Positions 41,144 through 49,960 of a stretch of DNA of 64,000 bases are shown here, in pieces. Numbering within the stretch: the stretch's first letter is position 1; each line of letters opens with the position of its first letter. The translations under genes and the position numbers were made by a program. A model generated the notes under the pieces. That model worked only from the letters and a program-made list of their open reading frames with translations, was not told the DNA's origin and did not search any database. This DNA comes from Phascolarctobacterium sp. GTDB lineage: Bacteria; Bacillota; Negativicutes; Acidaminococcales; Acidaminococcaceae. The DNA lies in NCBI GenBank assembly GCA_003150755.1, contig QAMT01000002.1, positions 558,001 through 622,000 of the forward strand, read 5' to 3'.

Positions 41144-42163
41144 TTAAATGCGTACCATATCGCGTGTAATGGCAGCAATATTTTCTGCGCCGCACATTTT
41201 CATTGTATCTTCCAGTTCACCGGCAAGTTTTTCAATATAAACCTTAACGCCTTCTTCTGCACCGCCGTAAACAGCAGTTACAAACGGACGGGCAATAACT
41301 ACGCCGTCAGCGCCGAGCGCCAAGGCTTTAAAAATATCTGCGCCGCTGCGGATACCGCCATCAACCAGCACCTTCATACCGCCGCCGACTGCATGGCAGA
41401 TTTCTTCCAAAACTTCAGCCGTGGCAGAACACTGGTCAAGCACGCGCCCGCCATGATTAGAAACGATAATTGCCGCAGCACCGGCAGCATGGGCTTTTAA
41501 AGCACCGCGCACCGTCATTACACCTTTAACAATAAACGGCAGACCTGCTTTTTTAACTATCTCTGCCAGTTCTTCTACGGATTTACTGCCTGCAGGCGGC
41601 TGCATGTTTTTCAAAAACGGCAGGCCGGCAGCATCAACATCCATGGCAACAGCAAAAGCACCGCTATTTTTAACAAGCTGCAATTTTTCCTTAATCAGCG
41701 GCAAATTCCAGGGTTTAACAGTCGGTATGCCAATACCGCCGGCAGCGGCAATAGCATCCGTCGCGCCAACCATAACCTGCGGGTTCAGCCCGTCACCGGT
41801 AAAAGCGGCAATACCGTTATCCGCGCAAGCGGAAACCAGAATTTTGTTATAAGTAAGCTCGTCGTAAGCGTCACTGTAATGCAGTTCTACCGCACCAATA
41901 GGACCGGCCAAAAACGGATAACTGAATTTACGGCCAAATAATTCAACAGACATATCAACAGGCACATTTTCGTGCAGGGTATCCATCTGCACACGGATTT
42001 CCTGCCATTTTTGATAATTGCGGATTGCAGTATCCCCCACACCTTTTGCACCAGGGCCAGGAATTGTATTGCGGCAGGCCAGCCCATTGCAGACCGGGCA
42101 CGCCTTGCATTTGGAATTATCTAAGCATTTTCTTGCATTTTGCAGAACTTGATTGTAATCCAT
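41144..42163 (-). CDS. FMN-dependent alpha-hydroxy-acid dehydrogenase with N-terminal Cys cluster
   Basis: 339 residues. The TIM-barrel FMN enzyme is clear: PFLAGPIGAVELHY, AMDVDAAGLP, FIVKGVMTVRGAL (flavin Lys), IIVSNHGGRVLDQ (catalytic His), VLVDGGIRSGADIFKALALGADGV. The family oxidises L-lactate, glycolate or related acids. It is unusual for five cysteines before the barrel (Cys13, 19, 22, 25 and 30, spaced CxxCxxC plus two), which looks like an iron-sulfur or metal site and suggests electron transfer to a carrier rather than to O2, reasonable in an anaerobe. The active-site Tyr usual near the N-terminus is not obvious. Its own GGAGG site precedes the ATG. Confidence 0.85.
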   Translation of the reverse strand: MDYNQVLQNARKCLDNSKCKACPVCNGLACRNTIPGPGAKGVGDTAIRNYQKWQEIRVQMDTLHENVPVDMSVELFGRKFSYPFLAGPIGAVELHYSDAYDELTYNKILVSACADNGIAAFTGDGLNPQVMVGATDAIAAAGGIGIPTVKPWNLPLIKEKLQLVKNSGAFAVAMDVDAAGLPFLKNMQPPAGSKSVEELAEIVKKAGLPFIVKGVMTVRGALKAHAAGAAAIIVSNHGGRVLDQCSATAEVLEEICHAVGGGMKVLVDGGIRSGADIFKALALGADGVVIARPFVTAVYGGAEEGVKVYIEKLAGELEDTMKMCGAENIAAITRDMVRI

Positions 42164-42229
42164 TGTAAAACCTCCATAAAACCAACTTCGATTACTATTG
42201 TACTATATTTATAAACAAAAAGCACGGGT

Positions 42230-42263
42230 AAAATAAAAAACTCCGGCAGATAAATACCGGAGT
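42230..42263 (-). terminator. Terminator of the zinc-ribbon gene
   Basis: CTCCGG / CCGGAG stem on the minus strand, 10-base loop, then TTTTTTATTTT. Confidence 0.75.
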
Positions 42264-42275
42264 AAAATATTTAGC

Positions 42276-42554
42276 TTATTTCTTTTTTACCTCGCCTTTG
42301 TTCCAGGCTTCAGCGGCTTTTTTGTAAGAAGTGAAATCATCAGTTGATGCATTGCAGTTTGTGCAAACAACTTTGTTAAGCGTATCATGCTTAAAGGTGC
42401 CCATAGTTACAAACTTAGCCGTTTTCTTTCCACATACAGGGCAGTTATTCAGTTCAATCGGCTTATAATCGCCGCTGGTGGCTTTTTTAAACATGTAAAA
42501 AAATACACCCGCTGCAATACCTGCAAGCACCGCATACAATAACATATCACCCAT
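42276..42554 (-). CDS. Membrane-anchored zinc-ribbon protein, Lar-like
   Basis: 92 residues: one membrane helix (about 5-22), then a zinc ribbon with Cys38/Cys41 (CPVCGKKT) and Cys64/Cys67 (CTNCNAS), closing with TSYKKAAEAWNKG. The CxxC...CxxC...A-x-x-x-WN layout is that of the Lar/restriction-alleviation ribbon (PF14354), but those are soluble phage proteins, while this one carries an anchor. ATG at 42554 has GGGGTGA upstream. It is located next to noc and might be unrelated to restriction. Confidence 0.7.
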   Translation of the reverse strand: MGDMLLYAVLAGIAAGVFFYMFKKATSGDYKPIELNNCPVCGKKTAKFVTMGTFKHDTLNKVVCTNCNASTDDFTSYKKAAEAWNKGEVKKK

Positions 42555-42653
42555 ACAAATCACCCCTTAAAAGTTATTTAGCTGTTCCTTAATTTTATTG
42601 TAACATATCTTGCGAATATGGCAAAATAAATTTCTAAAATTTATCGGCTAAAA

Positions 42654-42690
42654 AGAAAAACAGAAACAAAAATCTGCTTCTGTTTTCAAC
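42654..42690 (-). terminator. Terminator after noc
   Basis: AAACAGAA / TTTCTGTTT stem with an 11-base loop and a T-rich run on the minus strand; moderate strength. Confidence 0.55.
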
Positions 42691-42712
42691 ATAACCAACA
42701 ATTTTATCAACA

Positions 42713-43588
42713 TTAATTTTGCTTATTGCTGGCAATCTGCGGTTTTTTGGTATTTTTTATGCGCAGCGTAACAACAACGTCGTCACCTTCTACTTCCTGT
42801 TTAATCTGTGCAGGAATACCGGCATCGTTGATAGTGCTGACAATTTTCTTTACGCTGTTCAGATATATACGCACATCATTTACTATAACAAGCCTTCTTT
42901 TGGGTTTTTGCGCATCGGCTTCCAAAATTTTGGCAATATGTTCTTCCGTTTGTTTAACATTCCAGCCGTTTTTTATAATCAGCTTTAAAATCTGTTTTTG
43001 CTGTTCGCTGTCTTTAATTTTCAGCAATGCCCTGCCGTGGCGTTCGGTCAGTCCGGCTTCTTTTAAAGTATTGCGTATTTCCAAAGGCAAGTTCAACAAA
43101 CGCAGTTTATTGGCAATAGTAGATTGCTTTTTGCCAACGCGCGCAGCCATAGCTTCCTGTGTCAGGTTAAACTGCGTCATAAGTTTTTCATAGCCTTCGG
43201 CTTCTTCCAAAAAGTGTAAATCTTCACGCTGCAAATTTTCAATCAAGGCAATTTCAGCAATCTGCTGCTGAGTATAACTGCTGATTATTACCGGCACATC
43301 TTTAAGCCCTGCCATTTTGCTGGCGCGCAGACGGCGTTCACCGGCAATCAGCAAATAATTATCGTCCATGCAGCGGGCAACAAGCAGCGGCTGCAAAACA
43401 CCATAAGCAGCAATCGAAGCCGCCAAATCCTCCAAAGCTTCCGGTTCAAAATCCTTACGTGGCTGGTATGGGTTAGGCTGTATTTTTTCCACCGGCACAC
43501 GTACTACATTCAATTCACCGCTGAAATGTTTAATAACCGAGCTGCCTTCCTGCTCTGTTCCTGAAATTTTTAAACCCTCGTCAACCAT
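42713..43588 (-). CDS. noc: Nucleoid-occlusion protein Noc (ParB paralogue)
   Basis: 291 residues: N-terminal leader, ParB/CTPase domain (QPNPYQPRKDFEPEALEDLA, GERRLRASKMAG, ALIENLQREDLHFLEEAEG) and HTH with GKKQSTIANKLRLL. The Gln and the Lys six residues later are those that distinguish Noc from ParB (which has Arg there) and steer binding to NBS and not parS. It should prevent division over the nucleoid. It sits immediately downstream of rsmG, the standard Firmicute position. GGAGG precedes the ATG. Confidence 0.92.
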   Translation of the reverse strand: MVDEGLKISGTEQEGSSVIKHFSGELNVVRVPVEKIQPNPYQPRKDFEPEALEDLAASIAAYGVLQPLLVARCMDDNYLLIAGERRLRASKMAGLKDVPVIISSYTQQQIAEIALIENLQREDLHFLEEAEGYEKLMTQFNLTQEAMAARVGKKQSTIANKLRLLNLPLEIRNTLKEAGLTERHGRALLKIKDSEQQKQILKLIIKNGWNVKQTEEHIAKILEADAQKPKRRLVIVNDVRIYLNSVKKIVSTINDAGIPAQIKQEVEGDDVVVTLRIKNTKKPQIASNKQN

Positions 43589-43600
43589 ATTGTACCTCCA

Positions 43601-44317
43601 TCATTCCAAAGGATTTTTATCGGGCAATCCCGCCTTACGCGGATAAGCCTTCGGCGAAGCCTTTACTTTTTTGATAGTTACTACTGCCCTGCCATCGTTA
43701 AGCCCTGGCAGCTCAACCTTTTTAGCTTCGATAAGTTTACCGCCCAGAACACTGAGTGCTTTACCGGCAGCGGCAATCTCCTCCTGATATTTTGCGCCTT
43801 TTAAAGCAACAAATACACCGCCAACCTTAACCAGCGGCAGGCAGTATTCTGATAATACAGATAGCCTTGCCACAGCGCGGGCAGTAACAATATCATATTT
43901 TTCGCGGTGAGCCGGATTTTTTCCTGCATCTTCAGCACGCAAATGCACACACTCAATATCTTTTAAGCCAAGTTCAGCAATAACACGCTGCAAAAAGTTC
44001 AAACGCTTAGCCAGTGAATCAATCAGCACAACCTTAAGCGAAGTGCAGTAAATCTTTAGCGGTATGCCGGGAAACCCTGCCCCCGTGCCAACGTCTGCCA
44101 AAACTTTGCCCGGGAAATAATCAGCATAAGCCATAAGCGAATCAACAAAATGCTTAACTGCAACGTCCTGTGGTTCAGTTAGCGCCGTCAGGTTCATCAC
44201 CTTATTGGTTTCTACCAGCATTTCATAGTATTTTTCAAACTGCTCAAGCTGCAGGGCAGATAATTCAAATCCGGCCTGTGCCGCGCTTTCAGCAAGAATT
44301 TTTTGAAATTCATTCAT
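43601..44317 (-). CDS. rsmG: 16S rRNA m7G527 methyltransferase
   Basis: 238 residues: KVMNLTALTEPQDVAVKHFVDSL, SAM motif LADVGTGAGFPGIPLKI, IDSLAKRLNFLQRV and YDIVTARAVARLSVL are the RsmG hallmarks. It methylates G527 of 16S rRNA, a target of streptomycin-related resistance. ATG at 44317 overlaps the mnmG stop and has GGAG upstream; a 12-codon extension is rejected. The tail (KASPKAYPRKAGLPDKNPLE) is typical. A TTTGCCCGGGAAAT at 44105-44118 weakly matches the Noc site. Confidence 0.96.
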   Translation of the reverse strand: MNEFQKILAESAAQAGFELSALQLEQFEKYYEMLVETNKVMNLTALTEPQDVAVKHFVDSLMAYADYFPGKVLADVGTGAGFPGIPLKIYCTSLKVVLIDSLAKRLNFLQRVIAELGLKDIECVHLRAEDAGKNPAHREKYDIVTARAVARLSVLSEYCLPLVKVGGVFVALKGAKYQEEIAAAGKALSVLGGKLIEAKKVELPGLNDGRAVVTIKKVKASPKAYPRKAGLPDKNPLE

Positions 44318-46193
44318 TATTATGCTCCTTACGGCGTTTGACTTCCAGCACAATCATCAGCACATTGATATCAGCCGGAGAAACACCTGAAATACGCGAT
44401 GCCTGCCCGATAGAAACCGGACGTATTTTATCCAGCTTTTCCGCTGCTTCGGAGGATAATTCCTTAATGGCGTGATAATCAATATTCTGCGGAATCAGTT
44501 TATTTTCCAGTTTTAATGCGCGTTCTACTTCCTGTTTTTGTTTATTGATATAGCCTTCGTATTTGGCAAAAATTTCGGCCTGCTCGGCTACAACATCAGG
44601 CAATTCCGGCAAATTAAATTCACCAATTAATTTTTTATAGGTAATTTCACCGCGGCGCAGCAAATCAAGCAGCGTCATACCCGGCCTTACCGGCGCAGTG
44701 CCCATATTTTTCAGCTTTTGTTCCGTTTCCGCATTAGGCGGAACATTGGTTTTGCTTAACTGATGAATGGTACGCTCCAGCAAAGTGCGTTTAGCAGTAA
44801 ATTTTTCATAGCGTTCATCATCGACCAAACCAATCTGCCTGCCCTTTTCCGTCAGGCGTAAATCAGCATTATCCTGCCTTAACAGCAAACGGTATTCCGC
44901 ACGCGATGTCATCATACGGTAAGGTTCATTAGTACCTTTAGTTACCAAATCATCAATCAGCACGCCGATGTAAGCATCATTTCTGCCAAGGATAAACGGC
45001 GGCTGCCCATTGATTTTGCGCATAGCATTAATACCGGCCATCAAGCCCTGCGCCGCAGCTTCTTCATAACCGCTGGTGCCGTTAGATTGCCCGGCAGAAA
45101 ATAAACCGCTGATACCTTTATGTTCCAAAGATGCTTTAAGCTGCAATGGGTCAAGGCAATCATAATCAATGGCGTAACCTGCGCGCATCATGCGGCAATT
45201 TTCAAGGCCAGGTATCGTCTGCATAAATTTCAGCTGTACATCAGCAGGCAGTGAGCTTGACATACCCTGCACATACATTTCGTTAGTACGCAAGCCCTCC
45301 GGCTCGATAAAAAGCTGGTGGCGTTCCTTGTTGGCAAAACGTACAATTTTTGACTCAATTGAAGGACAGTAACGAGGCCCAACGCCTTCAATCATGCCAT
45401 TGAACATACCGGATAAATGCAGGTTATCACGGATGATTTTATGAGTTTTTTCGTTGGTATAAGTAAGCCAGCACGGTACCTGGCTGCGCTCTGTAATATC
45501 ACTGATGAACGAAAAATTACGCAGTTCGGCATCGCCGTTTTGGATTTCCATTTTGCTGTAATCAAGGCTGCGGGCATCTATACGCGCCGGAGTGCCTGTT
45601 TTAAAACGCATCAGTTCAAGACCGTTTTCTAACAGCGACAGTGATAATTTATTGGCGCTGCGCAAACCGTTAGGACCGGATTCATAATTAACCTGCCCAT
45701 AGACAATACGGGCGCGCAGATAAGTTCCTGTTGCCAGGATTACGCACTTGGCTTCAAAAACTTCGCCCGTTTCAGCTTCGACACCTACAACTTCACCATT
45801 GCTGACAATAAGTTTGTCAATCATCAGCTGCTTAACATCAAGCCTGTCCTGATTTTCTACTGTCTGCTTCATAATGGTGTGGTAAAAAGGTTTGTCCTCC
45901 TGAGCACGCAGCGCCTGTACGGCATAACCCTTACCGGTATTCAGAAGGCGCATCTGAATACACGCCTTATCGGCAGCAAGTCCCATTTCACCGCCCAAAG
46001 CATCAATCTCACGCACCAAATGCCCCTTGGCAGGCCCGCCTACCGAAGGATTACAGGGCATTAAAGCAATATTATCCATAGAAAGCGTTGCCAGAAGCGT
46101 TTTTCCGCCAAGACGCGCAGCAGCCAAAGCCGCTTCCACACCGGCGTGACCGGCACCGACAACAATAACGTCATAACTGTCAGTAATATTCAT
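44310..46193 (-). CDS. mnmG: tRNA U34 carboxymethylaminomethyl synthase FAD subunit
   Basis: About 627 residues: FAD motif YDVIVVGAGHAGVEAALAAARLG, CNPSVGGPAKGHLVREIDALGG, ALRAQEDKPFYH, and the C-terminal helical domain that binds MnmE (IDYHAIKELSSEAAEKLDKIRP, QASRISGVSPADINVLMIVL). It works with MnmE to modify wobble U34 of tRNAs. ATG at 46193 is preferred, with GGGTGAAG before it. Operon order mnmE-mnmG-rsmG-noc is typical. Confidence 0.97.
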   Translation of the reverse strand: MNITDSYDVIVVGAGHAGVEAALAAARLGGKTLLATLSMDNIALMPCNPSVGGPAKGHLVREIDALGGEMGLAADKACIQMRLLNTGKGYAVQALRAQEDKPFYHTIMKQTVENQDRLDVKQLMIDKLIVSNGEVVGVEAETGEVFEAKCVILATGTYLRARIVYGQVNYESGPNGLRSANKLSLSLLENGLELMRFKTGTPARIDARSLDYSKMEIQNGDAELRNFSFISDITERSQVPCWLTYTNEKTHKIIRDNLHLSGMFNGMIEGVGPRYCPSIESKIVRFANKERHQLFIEPEGLRTNEMYVQGMSSSLPADVQLKFMQTIPGLENCRMMRAGYAIDYDCLDPLQLKASLEHKGISGLFSAGQSNGTSGYEEAAAQGLMAGINAMRKINGQPPFILGRNDAYIGVLIDDLVTKGTNEPYRMMTSRAEYRLLLRQDNADLRLTEKGRQIGLVDDERYEKFTAKRTLLERTIHQLSKTNVPPNAETEQKLKNMGTAPVRPGMTLLDLLRRGEITYKKLIGEFNLPELPDVVAEQAEIFAKYEGYINKQKQEVERALKLENKLIPQNIDYHAIKELSSEAAEKLDKIRPVSIGQASRISGVSPADINVLMIVLEVKRRKEHNNE

Positions 46194-46210
46194 AACTTCA
46201 CCCAAAATAA

Positions 46211-47614
46211 TTATTTACCGATACAGAATTTAGAGAAAATTTCATTGATGATTTCATCGCGGACAGCATCACCGGTAATTTCTCCAAGGTATTCAGCCGC
46301 ATTGCGCAAATCTATCATAATGCAGTCATACGGCAAATGAGCTTCTGCCGCTGCCAATGCGTCATCCATACTTGTAAGGCTGTTACGTAAAAGATTTTCA
46401 TGGCGGGCGTTCTGTACATAAACACCGTCACCCAAATGCCTGTCATTACCATATACAAATTTTTGCAGCCACTCCGTAAAATCATCAAAACCTGCCCCGG
46501 TTTTAGCAGATAATTCAATTACAGGCGCTGTTTTAAATTCATCCGGCAAACCGTTTTTAACATTGGCGCTGCCCAAATCACTTTTATTTATTATTATAAC
46601 ATACTGACGGCCTTTAACTAACGATAGTATCTCCATGTCATCATCCGCCAGCGGCTGAGAACCGTCAAGCACAACAATTGCAAGTTCTGCTTCACTCAAA
46701 ATGCGGCGGCTTTTTTCTACGCCGATACGTTCAACATAATCTTCCGTATCCCTGATACCAGCTGTATCCGCCAGAACAATCGGTATGCCGCCCAGCAAAA
46801 ACTGCTCTTCAATAACGTCGCGCGTTGTACCTGCAAATTCAGAAACAATCGCCCTGTCCTCTTTCAGCAAAAAGTTAAGAAAACTGGATTTACCGACATT
46901 CGGTTTGCCGATAATCGCAACCTTCAAACCTTCGCGCAAAATTTTACCGGTATGGGCATTTTCCAAAAGTTTTTTTACACCGTCAACTGTTTTATTTACC
47001 TCAGTCAAAACATTGCCAAAAGTTATTTCTTCAATATCGTCTTCCGGATAATCAATAACAGCTTCCAAATTAACAATTACATCCAGCAGTTCCCTGCGCA
47101 AAGCACGTACTTCTTTAGAAAGCTGCCCTTCCTGCTGGCGCACGGCAACTTTCAAAGCAGCATCACTGCGCGATTTAATAATATCCATAACTGCCTCTGC
47201 CTGCACAAGGTCAATGCGTCCGTTTAAAAAAGCACGTTTGGTAAATTCACCAGGTTCAGCAGGGCGCGCACCGGCAGCATAACTCAGCGACAAAATTTTC
47301 TGCAAAGACCTGACACCGCCATGGCACTGTATTTCTACAACATCTTCTGCCGTATAAGAATGAGGCGCACGCATATAAACAGCCATTACCTCATCGACAA
47401 TACTGCCCTCAGTATCAAATACATGCCCATAAACCAAAGTATTGGGAGCATAATCAGCCAGCTTTTTACCGGAAGCAGCTTTAAAAATTTTTTCACCGGC
47501 AGGCAAAGCATTTTCGCCGCTAATGCGGATAATGCCGATAGCCCCCTCCCCTAACGCCGTGCAGACAGCGCTGATGGTTTCTTCCTGTTCCTGTTTTATA
47601 ATTTCATTCTGCAT
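46211..47614 (-). CDS. mnmE: tRNA modification GTPase MnmE
   Basis: 467 residues: N-terminal folate-binding domain (GEGAIGIIRISG), helical domain, and inserted G domain with G1 GKPNVGKS, G3 DTAG and G4 NKSD. The C-terminus ends in the conserved FCIGK whose Cys is characteristic. It partners MnmG in U34 modification. It is the first gene after a terminator that follows jag, with GGAG upstream. Confidence 0.97.
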   Translation of the reverse strand: MQNEIIKQEQEETISAVCTALGEGAIGIIRISGENALPAGEKIFKAASGKKLADYAPNTLVYGHVFDTEGSIVDEVMAVYMRAPHSYTAEDVVEIQCHGGVRSLQKILSLSYAAGARPAEPGEFTKRAFLNGRIDLVQAEAVMDIIKSRSDAALKVAVRQQEGQLSKEVRALRRELLDVIVNLEAVIDYPEDDIEEITFGNVLTEVNKTVDGVKKLLENAHTGKILREGLKVAIIGKPNVGKSSFLNFLLKEDRAIVSEFAGTTRDVIEEQFLLGGIPIVLADTAGIRDTEDYVERIGVEKSRRILSEAELAIVVLDGSQPLADDDMEILSLVKGRQYVIIINKSDLGSANVKNGLPDEFKTAPVIELSAKTGAGFDDFTEWLQKFVYGNDRHLGDGVYVQNARHENLLRNSLTSMDDALAAAEAHLPYDCIMIDLRNAAEYLGEITGDAVRDEIINEIFSKFCIGK

Positions 47615-47630
47615 AATCTGTTCTCCAAAA

Positions 47631-47656
47631 GAAAAACCCAGTACAAACGACTGGGT
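47631..47656 (-). terminator. Terminator between jag and mnmE
   Basis: ACCCAGT-CGTTTGT-ACTGGGT on the minus strand, then TTTTTC. It ends only 17 bases before the mnmE start, so read-through is likely. Confidence 0.75.
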
Positions 47657-47671
47657 CTGAAATTAAGAAAA

Positions 47672-48454
47672 TTATTTTTTTAATTCGATTACCACGCGGC
47701 GGTAAGGTTCTTCGCCTTCGCTCAACGTAGTAATACGGCGGTCGTTTTGCAATGCTACATGAATAATTTTTCTTTCATGGGGATTCATCGGCTCAAGCAC
47801 AACACGCTCGCCGGTACGTTTTACCTTATCAGCAAGGCGCTGTGCCAGGCGGTTCAAGGTTTCTACGCGGCGTTCGCGGTAATCTTCAATATCAATTACA
47901 ATCCTGATGCGCTCAGCAGAATTTTTGTTGGCAACAAGATTCGTAAGATACTGCAAAGAATCAAGCGTCTGTCCATGCTTGCCGATTAAAATGCCCATAT
48001 CAGAGCCATGCAGTTTGAAGGTAACAACACCTTCATTTTTATTGATGAATTTTTCCATCACAACTTCAATGCGCATGGCATTAAAGATTTTCTGCAAAAA
48101 TTCTTTAGCAGCGTCAACGGCAGCTTCTTCAATTACATACTCACGCGCTTCGCGTACTGCCGGTTTAGCTTCTTCTTTTTTAACAGTTTCCCTTGCAGCA
48201 GCAGCTTCTTCCTTGCCGGCTTTATAATCTTCTTTAATGCTGTCTACGGTTTCATCAACAATATCGCCGATTTTTTTGGCAGCATCTTTTAAAGTAACCC
48301 TGATTTTGGCTTTTTTGGCAAACAGACCAAAAATACCATTTTTAGCTTCTTCAATTACTTCAACATTTACTTTATCAGCAGTGGTTTTTAATTCCTTTAA
48401 AGCATCATTCAATGCATCTTCAACGGTTTTACCGGTTTTTTCAATAAAATCCAT
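47672..48454 (-). CDS. jag: RNA-binding protein Jag/KhpB
   Basis: 260 residues: Jag_N domain (FIEKTGKTVEDALNDALKEL, EEAKNGIFGLFAKKAKIRV), a long Lys/Glu/Ala linker (75-110), KH domain (LHGSDMGILIGKHGQTLDSL) and R3H (MNPHERKIIHVALQNDRRITTLS, EGEEPYRRVVI). With KhpA it binds RNA and affects division and envelope genes. It lies 15 bases after yidC, the conserved pair. Confidence 0.95.
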   Translation of the reverse strand: MDFIEKTGKTVEDALNDALKELKTTADKVNVEVIEEAKNGIFGLFAKKAKIRVTLKDAAKKIGDIVDETVDSIKEDYKAGKEEAAAARETVKKEEAKPAVREAREYVIEEAAVDAAKEFLQKIFNAMRIEVVMEKFINKNEGVVTFKLHGSDMGILIGKHGQTLDSLQYLTNLVANKNSAERIRIVIDIEDYRERRVETLNRLAQRLADKVKRTGERVVLEPMNPHERKIIHVALQNDRRITTLSEGEEPYRRVVIELKK

Positions 48455-48469
48455 CTTTACATACTCCCT

Positions 48470-49138
48470 TTATTTCTGTCCGCGTTCCATAAAAATCTGC
48501 TGTCCAATCTGCATAAGGTTCATTACAACCCAGTACAGTACAAGGCCGGTCGGGAAGCTGATGCTGATATAACCGATAAACAGCGGCATACCATACAGCA
48601 TAACCTGATTCTGAGTAGTAGAAGTATCCGGCATCGTCATTCTTGACTGAATAAAAGTAGTCAGCGCAGAAAGTACCGGCAATACGGCATAAGCGTACAT
48701 TTCCGGACCGCCTGCCGACATGAATTCGCTCAGGCTTCTGGAAATATCAAGGCCGAAAAATAACGGAGAACCCTGATACTGGAAATCACGGATACCATAG
48801 AAAATACCAATAAGAATAGGCATCTGAATCAGAAGCGGCAGGCAGCCTGCCAGCGGATTGACGCCTTCGCTCTTATAAAGCTGTGCCATAGCTTCGTTGG
48901 CTTTAATCTTATCGCCTTTGTATTTTTCCTGAATAGCTTTCATTTTCGGCTGCAAACGCTGCATAGCCTTCATCGACTGAATCTGCTTTTTGGTAAGCGG
49001 ATAAGTAGCCAGCTTAACAATAACGGTCAACAAAATAATGGCAAAACCATAATTGGCAAAGCCAAAAGATGCGCTGATGTTATAAAGAATAGTAATTACT
49101 TCCTGTACAATACTGCTTAAAAAATCCAAATTTTTCAA
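48470..49138 (-). CDS. yidC: Membrane protein insertase YidC/Oxa1
   Basis: 222 residues, the short Firmicute form, with five helices and the Oxa1 core: FANYGFAIILLTVIVKLATYPLT containing the hydrophilic-groove Lys/Arg region, QKMKAIQEKY-like cytoplasmic hairpin, and LAGCLPLLIQMPILIGIFYGI. It lacks the large periplasmic domain of proteobacteria and shows no lipobox. It inserts small membrane proteins, with or without Sec. It is between yidD and jag, as usual. Confidence 0.94.
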   Translation of the reverse strand: MKNLDFLSSIVQEVITILYNISASFGFANYGFAIILLTVIVKLATYPLTKKQIQSMKAMQRLQPKMKAIQEKYKGDKIKANEAMAQLYKSEGVNPLAGCLPLLIQMPILIGIFYGIRDFQYQGSPLFFGLDISRSLSEFMSAGGPEMYAYAVLPVLSALTTFIQSRMTMPDTSTTQNQVMLYGMPLFIGYISISFPTGLVLYWVVMNLMQIGQQIFMERGQK

Positions 49139-49183
49139 CTCCCTGGTTAAGTATATGTATTTTTAAATACATAAGTTTCAAGT

Positions 49184-49393
49184 TTAATCAACTGGGTCAT
49201 ATCCCCCGGGATGGAACGGATGGCATTTTAAAATACGTTTCAACGCCATCCAGCTGCCTTTTAAAACGCCTTTTTTCTGTACAGCTTCCAGCGCATACTG
49301 GGAGCAGGTAGGATAAAAACGGCACCGCGGAGGAAACATCGGCGAAATAAATATCTGATAAAAACGGATTAACAGAATAATAACCGTTTTCAT
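49184..49393 (-). CDS. yidD: Membrane protein insertion efficiency factor YidD
   Basis: 69 residues of the YidD family: IRFYQIFISPMFPPRCRFYPTCSQYALEA with its three cysteines, and HPFHPGGYDPV at the end. It is a membrane-associated helper of YidC insertion. It lies between rnpA (10 bases) and yidC, the conserved order. Confidence 0.95.
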   Translation of the reverse strand: MKTVIILLIRFYQIFISPMFPPRCRFYPTCSQYALEAVQKKGVLKGSWMALKRILKCHPFHPGGYDPVD

Positions 49394-49403
49394 ATTCTCA
49401 CCT

Positions 49404-49772
49404 TTACTTTAGTAAACCTGCCCTTTTGGCCAAACGCATAAAAATTCTGTCATAAGTATAAATATCGGCTTCCACCAGTTTTTTACGGGCCACCCAGATA
49501 ATCTGCACCGAATCCTTAAGCTCTACGCGCCTGTGGCGGAAAACTTCGCGCATCATGCGTTTAACCCTGTTGCGCACAACGGCACTGCCCATTTTTTTAC
49601 CAACTGCAAAACCGATTTTTATATTTTTTTCTTCATTAGGCAATACATACATAACAGACATAGAGTCTACAACTGACCTGCCTGTTTTGTAAACAATCTG
49701 AAAAGCATTTTTCGATTTAATTTTGTTTTCTTTTTTAAAAGAAAAATCCCTGTCTGTTTTCAAATTATGCAT
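49404..49772 (-). CDS. rnpA: Ribonuclease P protein component
   Basis: 122 residues, highly basic: KKENKIKSKNAFQIVYKTGRSV, then the RNR motif region VGKKMGSAVVRNRVKRMMREVFR. It binds RNase P RNA and helps cleave 5' leaders from tRNAs. I prefer the ATG at 49772, with AGGTG before it, over the GTG two codons upstream. It follows rpmH after a terminator-like stem. Confidence 0.96.
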   Translation of the reverse strand: MHNLKTDRDFSFKKENKIKSKNAFQIVYKTGRSVVDSMSVMYVLPNEEKNIKIGFAVGKKMGSAVVRNRVKRMMREVFRHRRVELKDSVQIIWVARKKLVEADIYTYDRIFMRLAKRAGLLK

Positions 49773-49790
49773 ACACACCTGCCCGCATTG

Positions 49791-49819
49791 AAAAAATAGG
49801 CCGTTTGAGCGGCCTATTT
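49791..49819 (-). terminator. Stem-loop between rpmH and rnpA
   Basis: AAATAGGCCG-CTCAAA-CGGCCTATTT and a short T run on the minus strand. It probably reduces rnpA expression relative to rpmH. Confidence 0.75.
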
Positions 49820-49825
49820 ATAATA

Positions 49826-49960
49826 TTATGCAGACAATTTCTTTCTGCCTCTTGCACGTCTTCTTTTTAAAACCTGACGTCCGCCCAAAGTTTTCATTCT
49901 TTCTCTGAAACCATGGGTTCTTTTCCTTCTAAGGTTATTCGGTTGAAAAGTACGCTTCAT
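49826..49960 (-). CDS. rpmH: Ribosomal protein L34
   Basis: 44 residues: MKRTFQPNNLRRKRTHGFRE, then RMKTLGGRQVLKRRRARGRKKLSA, the complete universal L34 sequence. GGAGG lies 8 bases before the ATG at 49960. It is the first gene of the minus-strand arm facing dnaA. Confidence 0.98.
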   Translation of the reverse strand: MKRTFQPNNLRRKRTHGFRERMKTLGGRQVLKRRRARGRKKLSA

